This document shows, piece after piece, positions 57,113 to 64,000 of a stretch of DNA of 64,000 bases (its first letter is position 1; each line of letters starts with the position of its first letter). Below the pieces are notes generated by a model. It ran no database searches and was not told the origin of the DNA. It worked only from the letters and a program-made list of their open reading frames with translations. Source of the DNA: Phycisphaeraceae bacterium (GTDB lineage Bacteria > Planctomycetota > Phycisphaerae > Phycisphaerales > SM1A02); assembly GCA_019636755.1 (NCBI GenBank), contig JAHBWZ010000005.1, forward strand, positions 62,001 to 126,000. The letters are read 5' to 3'. The translations under genes and the position numbers were made by a program.

Positions 57113-57118
57113 TACCAT
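57113..57118 (+). promoter_or_regulatory. -10 box of xseA (leaderless type)
   Basis: TACCAT ends 6 nt before ATG 57125, so transcription would begin at or next to the start codon. No Shine-Dalgarno is present. Confidence 0.5.
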
Positions 57119-57124
57119 CGGGCG

Positions 57125-58819
57125 ATGACGCGGCCACCCTTCGACCCGAACCGCCGCAGGGCGCTCTTCGACCAGGTGGAACATGCCGCGGCCGCGGATC
57201 CGGGCGGGAGCGCCCGCCGCGGCGCGCACGCGGCCGGCGACGGTCCGCCGTTGACGGTCTCGCGGCTGGGCGACCTCATCCGGAGACTCCTGGAGGATGG
57301 CGTTCCGGGCCCGCTCCGCGTGGTCGGCGAGATCGCCAACCTGACCGAGCGGACGCATGTCTACTTCTCGCTTCGGGACGAGAGTGCTTCCATCTCGTGC
57401 GTGCTCTTCGCCAGCGATGCGCGTCGTACCCGGTTCAGCGCGGCGAACGGCCACCGGGTGATCGTGACCGGCACACTGACGCACTACGGCGCCCAGGGTC
57501 GGACGCAGATCCAGGTGCGACGTGTCGACCCCGACGGCGCCGGCGACCTGGCCGCGCGGTTCGAGGCGCTCTGCCGGGAACTTCGAGCGCTGGGGTGGTT
57601 CGATGACGCCCGAAAGCGCCCGCTGCCGATTCTTCCACAGCGCGTCGCGGTCATCACCTCGCCGACCGGTGCGGCGCTGCACGATGTCCGCGCCACCGCA
57701 CTCGCGCGCTGTCCGGCGGTCGGCCTGGTCCTGGTCCCGGTGCGGGTGCAGGGCGACGGCGCGGCGGACGAGATCGCCCGCGCGCTGCGATTCGTGAGTC
57801 GCCGCGCCGCCGCGCTCGGGATCGACGCGGTCCTCCTGACGCGGGGCGGCGGATCCGCGGAGGACCTCTGGACCTTCAACGATCGGCGCATCGCCGAGGC
57901 GATCCGCGCCTCCGGCGTGCCGGTCGTCGCCGCGATCGGCCACGAGTCCGACACGACGATCGCGGAACTCGTCGCAGACCGTCGCGCGTCCACGCCGACC
58001 CAGGCGACCATGATGCTCGTCCCGGATCGCGCTGAACTCGAGGTCCAGCTCGGGCACATGGCGTCGCGGCTCCGCGCCCTGGTGCGTGCGCGGGTCGAGT
58101 CGGCGCGGTGGCGCCTGGCCCGGAATGCGGCGGCGGAGTTCCTCCGCGCGCCCGGACTCCGGGTGGCGCGCCTTCGTGCAGCAGTCGACCGCGGGGAGCG
58201 TGACCTCGCGCGCGCGGTTGCGGGCCGGCTCTCGGCGGCGTCCATCCGGCTGGAGCGGCTGGCCGGGCGGCTCACGCGGATCCGGCCCGCGGTCGTCGTC
58301 GGCGTCCGGCACGAGCGCGTCGGCGCCCTGGGGCAGCGCCTGGTGTCCGCGTGCCATCGGCGCCTGGAGCGGGCGCGCGCGGCCATCCGCTTCGCGAGCC
58401 CTCGCCTGTCCGACGCGGTGCGCCGCGGTCTGCATCAGCGCCGGTCACGACTGGTGGCGCAGGAAGCGGTGCTCCGGCTTCTGGATCCGCAGCGGATTCT
58501 CCGGCTCGGATTCGTCCGGGTGGAGCGGGCGGACCTGACGCCGGTGACGCGCGCGTCCGCCCTCGCGACGGGTGAGCGCGTGGCGCTTCTCTTCGTCGAC
58601 GGTCGGCGGTGTGCGACCATCGATGCATCCGGCGGATCATCCGCGGGACCGGGCGACGATCCGCCGATGGGACCGTCCGACGATCACCCCGGCGATCCGC
58701 CCGCCGCGGCGCGGCGCCCGACGCGCGGGACGGCGCGCCGGCGACCGGCAGCGTCCTCGGGGCTCTTCGAGGATGCAACGCCCCGACCCGACGATCCCGC
58801 GCCGGCGGCGGGGACCTGA
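57125..58819 (+). CDS. xseA: Exodeoxyribonuclease VII large subunit
   Basis: The 564-residue catalytic subunit degrades single-stranded DNA from both ends together with XseB. It has the N-terminal OB domain (LRVVGEIANLTERTHVYFSL, SISCVLFASDARRTRF) and the catalytic core (VAVITSPTGAALHDV, VLLTRGGGSAEDLWTFND, PVVAAIGHESDTTIAELVAD, RASTPTQA). Helical segments then make up the XseB-binding stalk. An extra N-terminal ~40 residues and a disordered Pro/Arg tail of ~65 residues exceed the typical length (about 450). It is followed by xseB after 50 bp. Confidence 0.95.
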   Translation: MTRPPFDPNRRRALFDQVEHAAAADPGGSARRGAHAAGDGPPLTVSRLGDLIRRLLEDGVPGPLRVVGEIANLTERTHVYFSLRDESASISCVLFASDARRTRFSAANGHRVIVTGTLTHYGAQGRTQIQVRRVDPDGAGDLAARFEALCRELRALGWFDDARKRPLPILPQRVAVITSPTGAALHDVRATALARCPAVGLVLVPVRVQGDGAADEIARALRFVSRRAAALGIDAVLLTRGGGSAEDLWTFNDRRIAEAIRASGVPVVAAIGHESDTTIAELVADRRASTPTQATMMLVPDRAELEVQLGHMASRLRALVRARVESARWRLARNAAAEFLRAPGLRVARLRAAVDRGERDLARAVAGRLSAASIRLERLAGRLTRIRPAVVVGVRHERVGALGQRLVSACHRRLERARAAIRFASPRLSDAVRRGLHQRRSRLVAQEAVLRLLDPQRILRLGFVRVERADLTPVTRASALATGERVALLFVDGRRCATIDASGGSSAGPGDDPPMGPSDDHPGDPPAAARRPTRGTARRRPAASSGLFEDATPRPDDPAPAAGT

Positions 58820-58857
58820 GCGTGACACGCGCACTGGACCCGAACACATCCGGTCGG

Positions 58858-58863
58858 TAGATT
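58858..58863 (+). promoter_or_regulatory. -10 box of xseB (leaderless type)
   Basis: GGTAGATT ends 6 nt before the GTG start of xseB, in the 50-bp gap after xseA. The same box occurs upstream of the RAYT-like gene. Confidence 0.45.
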
Positions 58864-58869
58864 CCCCGC

Positions 58870-59112
58870 GTGCCTCGAGCCACCGCATCCGCGCCCGGCC
58901 CCGAACCGCTGCCCGATCCTTCGACACTCTCGTTCGAAGCGGCGTCGGCGGAACTGGAGTCGATCATTGCGCGCGTCGAGGAGGGCGAGATCCCGCTGGA
59001 GGAGTGCCTGGCCGCCCGCCGCCGCGGGGAAGCGCTCATCGGCCGCTGCCGCGCGATTCTCGAACAGGCGGAGCGCGAACTCGAGCGGGTGGAACCCGAC
59101 GGGGACGCATGA
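58870..59112 (+). CDS. xseB: Exodeoxyribonuclease VII small subunit
   Basis: The 80-residue protein has the helical hairpin typical of XseB: LSFEAASAELESIIARVEEG, EIPLEECLAARRRGEALIGR, then CRAILEQAERELERVE. It wraps the XseA stalk. The start is GTG, without Shine-Dalgarno, 6 nt after a -10 box. Its stop overlaps the start of the prepilin peptidase gene (ATGA). The separate -10 box suggests it can be expressed apart from xseA. Confidence 0.93.
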   Translation: MPRATASAPGPEPLPDPSTLSFEAASAELESIIARVEEGEIPLEECLAARRRGEALIGRCRAILEQAERELERVEPDGDA

Positions 59113-60521
59113 TCGGATCCGCCGGTCTCCCGCCGCAGTGGCTGCTCTGGCAGCACGCGCCGGCCCTCGTGTTCCTGTTCTGCTTCGGCGCCTGTGTCGG
59201 CAGTTTCATCAACGTCGTGATCCACCGGCTCCCGCAGGGCATGAGCGTGATCATGCCGCCCAGTCGCTGCCCGGTCTGCGGCGTCCGCCTGCGCTTCTTC
59301 CGCGAGAACCTGCCGATCCTCGGATGGCTGCTGATCCGCGGCCGCTGCCGCGCGTGCGGGACGCGCGTCGGCCCGCACTACATGGCGGCGGAACTCCTCT
59401 GCGCCCTGCTCTTTGTCGGCCTCTACCTTCTGCTCTACCTGCCGCCGGATGCGGCGTGGGTCCGATCGATCGGCGGGCCGTGGTGGCTGGTGAACGGGTT
59501 CTACCGGACCTGGCCCGCGTACTTCCTGCTGGCGTTCCTGTTCCTCTCGCTCGCGGCGGTGTCGATCATGGACATCCGCAGCTGCACGATCGATATCTCG
59601 GTGCCGTGGTTCGTCGTGGGCTGCGCTGCGGTGCTCTGGCCGATCCAGGCGCTCCTGGTCGGGCGCCCGCCCGCCGCGCAGACGTGGCCGGTACCCGCGC
59701 CGGGCTGGAGCGGCGTCGGCCTGGCCATCGGCATGGTCCTCGGGCTGCTCGTGGCGAACGTCCTGCTGATGCTCGGTCGGCTGCGCCCGTCGTTCGCCGA
59801 CTATGACCGGTACTGCACGCCGGATCGGCCGCTGGCCGAGTACCCGCACGCCCGGCGGGAGATGGGCCGGGAACTGCTGTATCTCGGTCCGATCGCGGCC
59901 GGGGCGAGCGTGGGCCTTGCGCTCGGGAGTGCCTGCGCCACCGTGCCCCCGGTCCTGCTCCAGGCCGCCGCGCTTCCGTGGGTGGGCGTCTTCGCCGCCG
60001 GCGCGATCGTGTGGGGCATCCGGATCCTCGGCACGCTGCTCTTCGGACGGGAGGCGATGGGCCTGGGCGACGTGCACCTGATGGTTGCCGTGGGCGCGGT
60101 CCTGGGACCGTGGGACCCGGTGCTCGCATTCTTCATCGCGCCGTTCATCGGCCTGGCGTGGAAGGGCCTGTCGACCGCCGTCGACCTGCTTCGCCGGCTC
60201 TCGCGCCGCGGCCGGGGTGCCCGAGGTCCCGGGGGCGCCGGGCTCGGCATGGCCCGCGCGCTGCCCTTCGGTCCGCATCTTGCCGTCGCATCGATCGCGG
60301 TCGTCCTGGCGCGACACCCGATCGAGCGCGGGCTCGGCCAGTTGAACATTCCGATCCCCGCCCGGGGCCTGGCGGCCCCGCTCCGGCTTGTCCACCGCGC
60401 CGCGCCGGCGGCGCCGCAGGAAGTCGGTTCGCCCGGTACACTCGCGGCGCCGCCGGCGGAGGGATCGGTGCGCGGAGGCGCACCAGCCGGCGTGCAGGGC
60501 AGACGCAACACTCAGGGATGA
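59109..60521 (+). CDS. Prepilin peptidase (A24 family, PilD/PulO-like)
   Basis: The 470-residue membrane protease cleaves and methylates type IV prepilins or pseudopilins. The N terminus has CFGACVGSFINVVIHRLP and the four-Cys zinc site (CPVC ... CRAC), as in bifunctional enzymes. The two catalytic Asp are in SLAAVSIMDIRSC and MGLGDVHLM; the second motif has His where the family usually has Lys (GxGDxK). The protein is longer than usual (about 260-290), with an extra segment between the catalytic motifs (about 200-300) and a long Ala/Pro tail. No pilin genes are nearby. The start is coupled to xseB (ATGA). Confidence 0.88.
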   Translation: MIGSAGLPPQWLLWQHAPALVFLFCFGACVGSFINVVIHRLPQGMSVIMPPSRCPVCGVRLRFFRENLPILGWLLIRGRCRACGTRVGPHYMAAELLCALLFVGLYLLLYLPPDAAWVRSIGGPWWLVNGFYRTWPAYFLLAFLFLSLAAVSIMDIRSCTIDISVPWFVVGCAAVLWPIQALLVGRPPAAQTWPVPAPGWSGVGLAIGMVLGLLVANVLLMLGRLRPSFADYDRYCTPDRPLAEYPHARREMGRELLYLGPIAAGASVGLALGSACATVPPVLLQAAALPWVGVFAAGAIVWGIRILGTLLFGREAMGLGDVHLMVAVGAVLGPWDPVLAFFIAPFIGLAWKGLSTAVDLLRRLSRRGRGARGPGGAGLGMARALPFGPHLAVASIAVVLARHPIERGLGQLNIPIPARGLAAPLRLVHRAAPAAPQEVGSPGTLAAPPAEGSVRGGAPAGVQGRRNTQG

Positions 60522-60528
60522 ACGTGCG

Positions 60529-61224
60529 ATGACAGAGAAGAAGATTCACGCCACCGTGTCCGGCCGGAGCGGCCGCCGTACCCGTGCCATGCTCATCGGT
60601 CTCATGCTGATCCAGGCGATGGGGCTCACCGCGTGCAGCAACAACCGCGGCGATGAACGCGCGATGCTGGCCGAGGAGAACGAGAGCCTCCGCGCCCGTC
60701 TCCAGGAGCAGGAGCGGGCGCTGGACATGGCGAATGAACAGATCCGCGAGCGTGAGCTGCGTCTCGCCGAGGCGCGACGCGCGGCCGAAGAAGCGCGGAA
60801 CGCCGCCGCCAGCGCGCCGGTGGCGAACGATCCGTTCGGCGGGATCGCCGGCGTCCGCGGCTCGGTCAGCGGCGGAGAGGTCCGCGCCATCGTGGAGGGC
60901 GACGTCCTCTTCGCGTCCGGCCAGGCCACGCTGCGCAACGAAGCGAAGCGGACGCTCGATCAGGTGGCCCGCGTGATCCAGACGCAGTTCCCGGGTCGCA
61001 CCATCCGGGTCCTCGGACACACCGACAGCGACCCGATCCGCAAGAGCGGGTTCGAAACGAATCACCACCTCGGCTTCGCACGCGCGATGGCGGTCCGCGC
61101 CTACCTGCTCCAGAAGGGGCTGCAGGGCGCGCAGATCTACGTCGCGAGCTTCGGCCCGGACCGGCCGATGAGCACGAAGCCGCAGAGCCGTCGCGTCGAG
61201 ATCGCCGTGGCGCTGGGTGACTGA
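60529..61224 (+). CDS. OmpA-family lipoprotein, peptidoglycan-binding
   Basis: The 231-residue protein has a lipoprotein signal (LIGLMLIQAMGLTAC, Cys36). A coiled coil follows (about 45-100, LAEENESLRARLQEQERALD). The OmpA C-terminal domain (about 120-230) contains ILFASGQ-like VLFASGQATLRNEAKRTLDQ, RTIRVLGHTDSDPI and FARAMAVRAYLLQKG, ending in QSRRVEIAV; the Asp and Arg that bind diaminopimelate are kept. It should anchor the outer membrane to peptidoglycan. The last codons overlap the next gene. A TACACT box about 85 bp upstream (60437-60442) may be its promoter. Confidence 0.9.
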   Translation: MTEKKIHATVSGRSGRRTRAMLIGLMLIQAMGLTACSNNRGDERAMLAEENESLRARLQEQERALDMANEQIRERELRLAEARRAAEEARNAAASAPVANDPFGGIAGVRGSVSGGEVRAIVEGDVLFASGQATLRNEAKRTLDQVARVIQTQFPGRTIRVLGHTDSDPIRKSGFETNHHLGFARAMAVRAYLLQKGLQGAQIYVASFGPDRPMSTKPQSRRVEIAVALGD

Positions 61225-62356
61225 CCTCCGCGGCACCGCCGCCTCGATGCCGCCGCCGGAGGACTGGCCGCATCGACCGACGGCAACCGCGCCGCTTCCG
61301 CTCCTGGCGGATGCCGCGCGGTACCGCGCCTGCGAGAGCGACCTGGCGCGGTGCGAGGTCGCGCGCAGGTACTGGATCGCGCTGTACATCGATCACGCGA
61401 CGGCGATGCTGTTGCGCCACGCGTGCGCCGCGGGCGATCCCGGGCGCCCCGGCGCATCGTCGTCCGAGGCCGGGTGGGCCGCGGTCTGCGAGGCGGCGCG
61501 GCGGGAGATGTGCGATCGGCTCCGCGCGGCCGGGGAGGCGGCGGCTCGCGGCCGGTCGCTCACCCTGCTCGACCTGGAGGCGATCCGCGCCAGGGTCCTG
61601 GACGCGCATCGCATCGGCGACCCGTACCGACTGGTCAAGGCCGCGGAGAACGAGCGAGCGATGGCGGCGCTGCCCGGGCGCCTGCAGCAGGTGAGGTCCA
61701 TCGAGGATCCCGTGCGACGGGACGTCGCGCTGCTGGAGGGCCTGCTGGCCGGCAACCTCTTCGACCTCGGCACGCCGCTCACGATGGACGCGTTCGACCG
61801 CGCCCGCGCCGGCGACCCGGCGCCCGGCCCGGCCGTCCCGCCGCGACCGTGGCGCATCGACGACGCGGACGCATTCGACCGGTGGCGCCGCGCCGCGCGG
61901 GCCGGGCACGCGATCATCCTGGTCGACAACGCCGGGCCCGATGTCATCCTGGGCGCCCTGCCATTCGCGCAGGACCTTGCGGAGCAGGGCTGGCGCGTGA
62001 CGCTCGGCGCCAACGAGCGCCCCAGCCTGAACGATGTCACCGCGGCGGAACTGGAGCCCATCCTCGCCGCCGCCCGGCGGTCGAACGCCGGGTTCGACGC
62101 GGCGCAGCGGATCACGGTCCGATCGACCGGCAATGCCGCGCCGCTCATCGACCTGGCGCACGTGGATCCGGACTTCGCCCGCCACGCGCGCGACGCGTCC
62201 CTGCTCGTGCTCCTGGGCATGGGCCGCGCCCTGGAGAGCAACTGGCACGCCCGGTTCACCGTGCCGGTGCTGCGCGTCGCAATGGTCAAGGACCCGGAGG
62301 TCGCGCGCACGATCGGCGCGGGCGTGCTGGACGCGATCGTGCGGTTCGACGGTTGA
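61217..62356 (+). CDS. DUF89-family (damage-control phosphatase-like) protein
   Basis: The 379-residue protein matches the DUF89/ARMT1-like family, metal-dependent phosphatases thought to remove damaged phosphometabolites. Signature pieces are RDVALLEGLLAGNLFDLGTP, the metal-binding VDNAGPDVILGALPFAQDLA, and VLRVAMVKDPEVARTIGAG. The Lys-Gly-x-x-N/E loop is replaced by LGMGRALESNW. It most resembles the PANK4 C-terminal-type subfamily. GTG 61217 overlaps the end of the OmpA gene by 8 nt; ATG 61247 is an alternative start. No ribosome-binding site is clear. Confidence 0.75.
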   Translation: MTDLRGTAASMPPPEDWPHRPTATAPLPLLADAARYRACESDLARCEVARRYWIALYIDHATAMLLRHACAAGDPGRPGASSSEAGWAAVCEAARREMCDRLRAAGEAAARGRSLTLLDLEAIRARVLDAHRIGDPYRLVKAAENERAMAALPGRLQQVRSIEDPVRRDVALLEGLLAGNLFDLGTPLTMDAFDRARAGDPAPGPAVPPRPWRIDDADAFDRWRRAARAGHAIILVDNAGPDVILGALPFAQDLAEQGWRVTLGANERPSLNDVTAAELEPILAAARRSNAGFDAAQRITVRSTGNAAPLIDLAHVDPDFARHARDASLLVLLGMGRALESNWHARFTVPVLRVAMVKDPEVARTIGAGVLDAIVRFDG

Positions 62357-62446
62357 GGAAGGACGAGGGCGTCCTGGCGCGTGATGACGCGCGGTGACGC
62401 GGGAGGAGGATCGAGGCGACCGCCGTCTTCCTGACCGATGCGCTGC

Positions 62447-63013
62447 TCAGCCGCAGCCGTCGCACGGACACGGCCGGTCGGGGCGGCGCCGGGTGTCGAT
62501 CGGCCGGCCGGTGCCGTCGCGATCGATGGCGCAGCACGCCTCGAGGTGCGCCCGCAGTCGACGGCGGGCGCGCTGGACGCGCGACTTCAGTCCGGACATC
62601 GACAGGCCGAGTTCGCGCGCCACGTCCGCCTGGGATTCTCCGAGCATGTCGATGCGCTGCAGGATGCGCCGGTCCTCGCGGCCGAGCGACTCGAGCATCG
62701 GCTCCATGCAGCGCGCCAGCTCCGACGAGGCGGAGGGGTCATCGGCAAGGTCGATGATCGCGATTGAGTCGATCGAGTCGCCGGCCGGGGTCGATCCGGA
62801 GGTCCTGGCCCGGTCGATGATCGTGCGCCGCGCGACGGTGAACAGCCATGCATACACGGAGCCGGCGCTGATGGCGTCATCGTGCTGCACGAACTTCGTC
62901 AGCACATCCTGCACGATGTCTTCGGCGTCATGGGCGGACCGCACCCGCCTCCGGACGAAGGCCCGGAGGCGGGTGAGGAACTCGGTCGTCAGCGCGGCGC
63001 CGTTCGTGGTCAT
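62447..63013 (-). CDS. ECF RNA polymerase sigma factor, SigZ-like with Cys tail
   Basis: The 188-residue sigma factor has region 2 (LRAFVRRRVRSAHDAEDIVQ, then DVLTKFVQHDD and VYAWLFTVARRTIIDRAR) and region 4 (LESLGREDRRILQRIDMLGE, SQADVARELGLSMSGLKSRV, then QRARRRLRAHLE). The C terminus, CPCDGCG, resembles that of SigZ-type sigma factors and could bind metal or respond to thiols. It is 3 nt downstream of the DUF2703 lipoprotein gene, so the two are co-transcribed. No anti-sigma gene lies next to it, so control may run through its own Cys tail or the lipoprotein. Confidence 0.9.
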   Translation of the reverse strand: MTTNGAALTTEFLTRLRAFVRRRVRSAHDAEDIVQDVLTKFVQHDDAISAGSVYAWLFTVARRTIIDRARTSGSTPAGDSIDSIAIIDLADDPSASSELARCMEPMLESLGREDRRILQRIDMLGESQADVARELGLSMSGLKSRVQRARRRLRAHLEACCAIDRDGTGRPIDTRRRPDRPCPCDGCG

Positions 63014-63016
63014 GCG

Positions 63017-63721
63017 TCAGCCCGTGCAGCCGCAGGCCGCGCCGCCGGCGGCGGCGTCGGTGCCGCAGCACGCCGCCTTGTCGTCCGCCTCGCAGCAGGT
63101 CGCCCGGTCGCAGCAGTCGGCACGCCCGGCTCGCGCGCTGCTCCGGGACCGGGCGTCGAAGAACGCCCGCAGGTTCTCCGGCAGCCGGAACGCCGCGCGC
63201 GATCCGGCGGGTCCGGGCTCCCACGCGCGACCATAGGCACGGAGAATCGCGTCGATGATCATGGCCTTGGGCGCTTCGACGTGCTCCCGGCCCCGCCAGA
63301 CCCAGACGCGGCAGTCGACCTGGCCCTCGCAGCCGCAGAGGTCGCCGCAGTCGCCGCAGCTGCTCTCGCGCAGCTCCAGGGCGATGTCGCGGCCGTTGAT
63401 GCGGATCGTCGGCGAGGACTCGAATTGCAGCTGTTCGGCCTGTGCCGCGGAGGTGACGACGGTCCGGCGCACGTCCACCTCGACATCCGCCTCGCGCAGC
63501 ACATCGGTGACGGCGGCGATCGCCAGGTCGAGGTTCGCGCTGGTGCCGGTGCATCGGCCGCAGGTGTCGAGGTCGAGTGCCAGCAGTTCGATGGTGAGGG
63601 AGCGGGTGTCGAGGGGTCGGTCCGAGGTGCTTCGGGGGGTGATCATGGCGTCTGTCCGTTCGCGGTGTCCCGTGCTGCACGCCGCCAGGGCCAGCAGGCA
63701 GGGGAAAATCAGGCATCGCAT
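63017..63721 (-). CDS. DUF2703 lipoprotein with thioredoxin-like CxxC and Cys-rich tail
   Basis: The 234-residue protein has a lipoprotein signal (CLIFPCLLALAAC, Cys15). The DUF2703 domain (about 40-170) includes LDLDTCGRCTGTSANLDLAI with a thioredoxin-like CxxC, SSPTIRINGRDI (the cis-Pro position), and CGDCGDLCGCEGQVDCR. After a linker, the last ~35 residues are Cys-rich (DCCDRATCCEADDKAACCGT, then CGCTG). AGGAG precedes the ATG with 7 nt that include a G-rich run. It leads the operon with the SigZ-like sigma factor. Metal or metalloid sensing or binding is plausible; this is inference from Cys content and neighbours. Confidence 0.85.
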   Translation of the reverse strand: MRCLIFPCLLALAACSTGHRERTDAMITPRSTSDRPLDTRSLTIELLALDLDTCGRCTGTSANLDLAIAAVTDVLREADVEVDVRRTVVTSAAQAEQLQFESSPTIRINGRDIALELRESSCGDCGDLCGCEGQVDCRVWVWRGREHVEAPKAMIIDAILRAYGRAWEPGPAGSRAAFRLPENLRAFFDARSRSSARAGRADCCDRATCCEADDKAACCGTDAAAGGAACGCTG

Positions 63722-64000
63722 GGGGGGGCTCCTGTTCGCACCCGGAGAGACGGACGGTCCCTCGAATGGACGCATGGATTCTGCCGCCGGATCGCACGCC
63801 GGGCCGGGTATCTCCGCCGGGAGGGCCGGAGGCGGCGGCCGGTGCCGCGGCCGTCCGGCGCCCGGGGTGGTGCGCCACCCCCGCGCCGCGCCGATGGTCG
63901 ACGCGCTCGCATGCACCGGCCGCGGGAGCACCGGCGATCGCGCCGCGTTCAGAGCCCGGCGCTGACCGGACGCCGGCGGCACGACGCGGCCGCGCACCGG
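63722..64000. other. Window end, no gene recognised
   Basis: These 279 bp upstream of the DUF2703 gene contain its AGGAG site and probably its promoter, but I saw no clear -10/-35 pair and no supported ORF. Confidence 0.35.

Overview
The window is a stretch of high-GC bacterial chromosome that most resembles a planctomycete of the Phycisphaerae type. The evidence is two secreted proteins ending in dockerin-like tails (D-x-D-G-x-V-D-F-x-D-L-L-x-L-L-x-x-W-G-x-C-P), a PEP-CTERM-like tail, a membrane Ser/Thr kinase with 15 WD40 repeats, and a zinc-ribbon membrane protein. Genes lie on both strands in short operons. Stop/start overlaps (ATGA or GTGA) link at least eight gene pairs. Many genes have no Shine-Dalgarno sequence; instead a -10 box (TAnnnT) lies 6-11 nt before the start codon, which suggests leaderless mRNAs. 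No rRNA, tRNA or CRISPR was found. One complete RNase P RNA gene is present.

Layout. 0-3.3 kb: two secreted proteins, the second behind a promoter whose spacer is a run of 12 G, then mscL and a DUF481 outer-membrane protein. 3.3-5.9 kb: divergent haem O synthase (ctaB) and an N-terminally extended haem A synthase (ctaA). 5.8-10.3 kb: a reverse-strand operon for an alpha/alpha-toroid (squalene cyclase-like) protein, a secreted esterase and a lipoprotein serpin. 10.4-15.9 kb: 6-phosphogluconolactonase, a two-gene ABC exporter, mannose-1-phosphate guanylyltransferase and ruvA. 16.1-20.9 kb: two large secreted proteins with dockerin-like tails. 21-31 kb: zinc-ribbon protein, PlsC-type acyltransferase, carB, a HEAT-like protein and the WD40 kinase. 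31.2-34.9 kb: prfC, a decayed beta-propeller fragment, a small Cys-rich lipoprotein and gene-poor, repeat-rich DNA. 34.8-41 kb: P-type ATPase, PPK2, response regulator and PAS histidine kinase, all on the reverse strand. 41-48 kb: divergent oxidoreductase-like protein, rnpB, M28 peptidase and gcvP. 48-52 kb: membrane protein, AsmA-like protein, lysA and an SRPBCC protein. 52-55 kb: a REP-type (RAYT-like) transposase bracketed by inverted arrays of a 24-bp repeat, then a 9-bp tandem repeat. 54.9-64 kb: recG, xseA/xseB, prepilin peptidase, OmpA-like lipoprotein, a DUF89 protein, and an ECF sigma factor behind a Cys-rich DUF2703 lipoprotein.

Four observations deserve most attention. (1) The RAYT-like protein keeps its HUH motif but seems to lack the catalytic tyrosine, and a 24-bp repeat family flanks it and recurs 17 kb away. 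(2) The histidine kinase has a PAS domain that keeps the haem-ligating His and both key Arg residues of FixL, and it is overlap-coupled to a FixJ/NarL regulator and PPK2, followed by a CtpF-like ATPase: a candidate oxygen/energy-stress cassette. (3) The poly-G promoter looks phase variable. (4) The recurrent start-proximal -10 boxes point to widespread leaderless transcription. Much of the rest is housekeeping: haem A synthesis, pyrimidine/arginine precursor supply, lysine synthesis, glycine cleavage, and DNA repair (RuvA, RecG, Exo VII).
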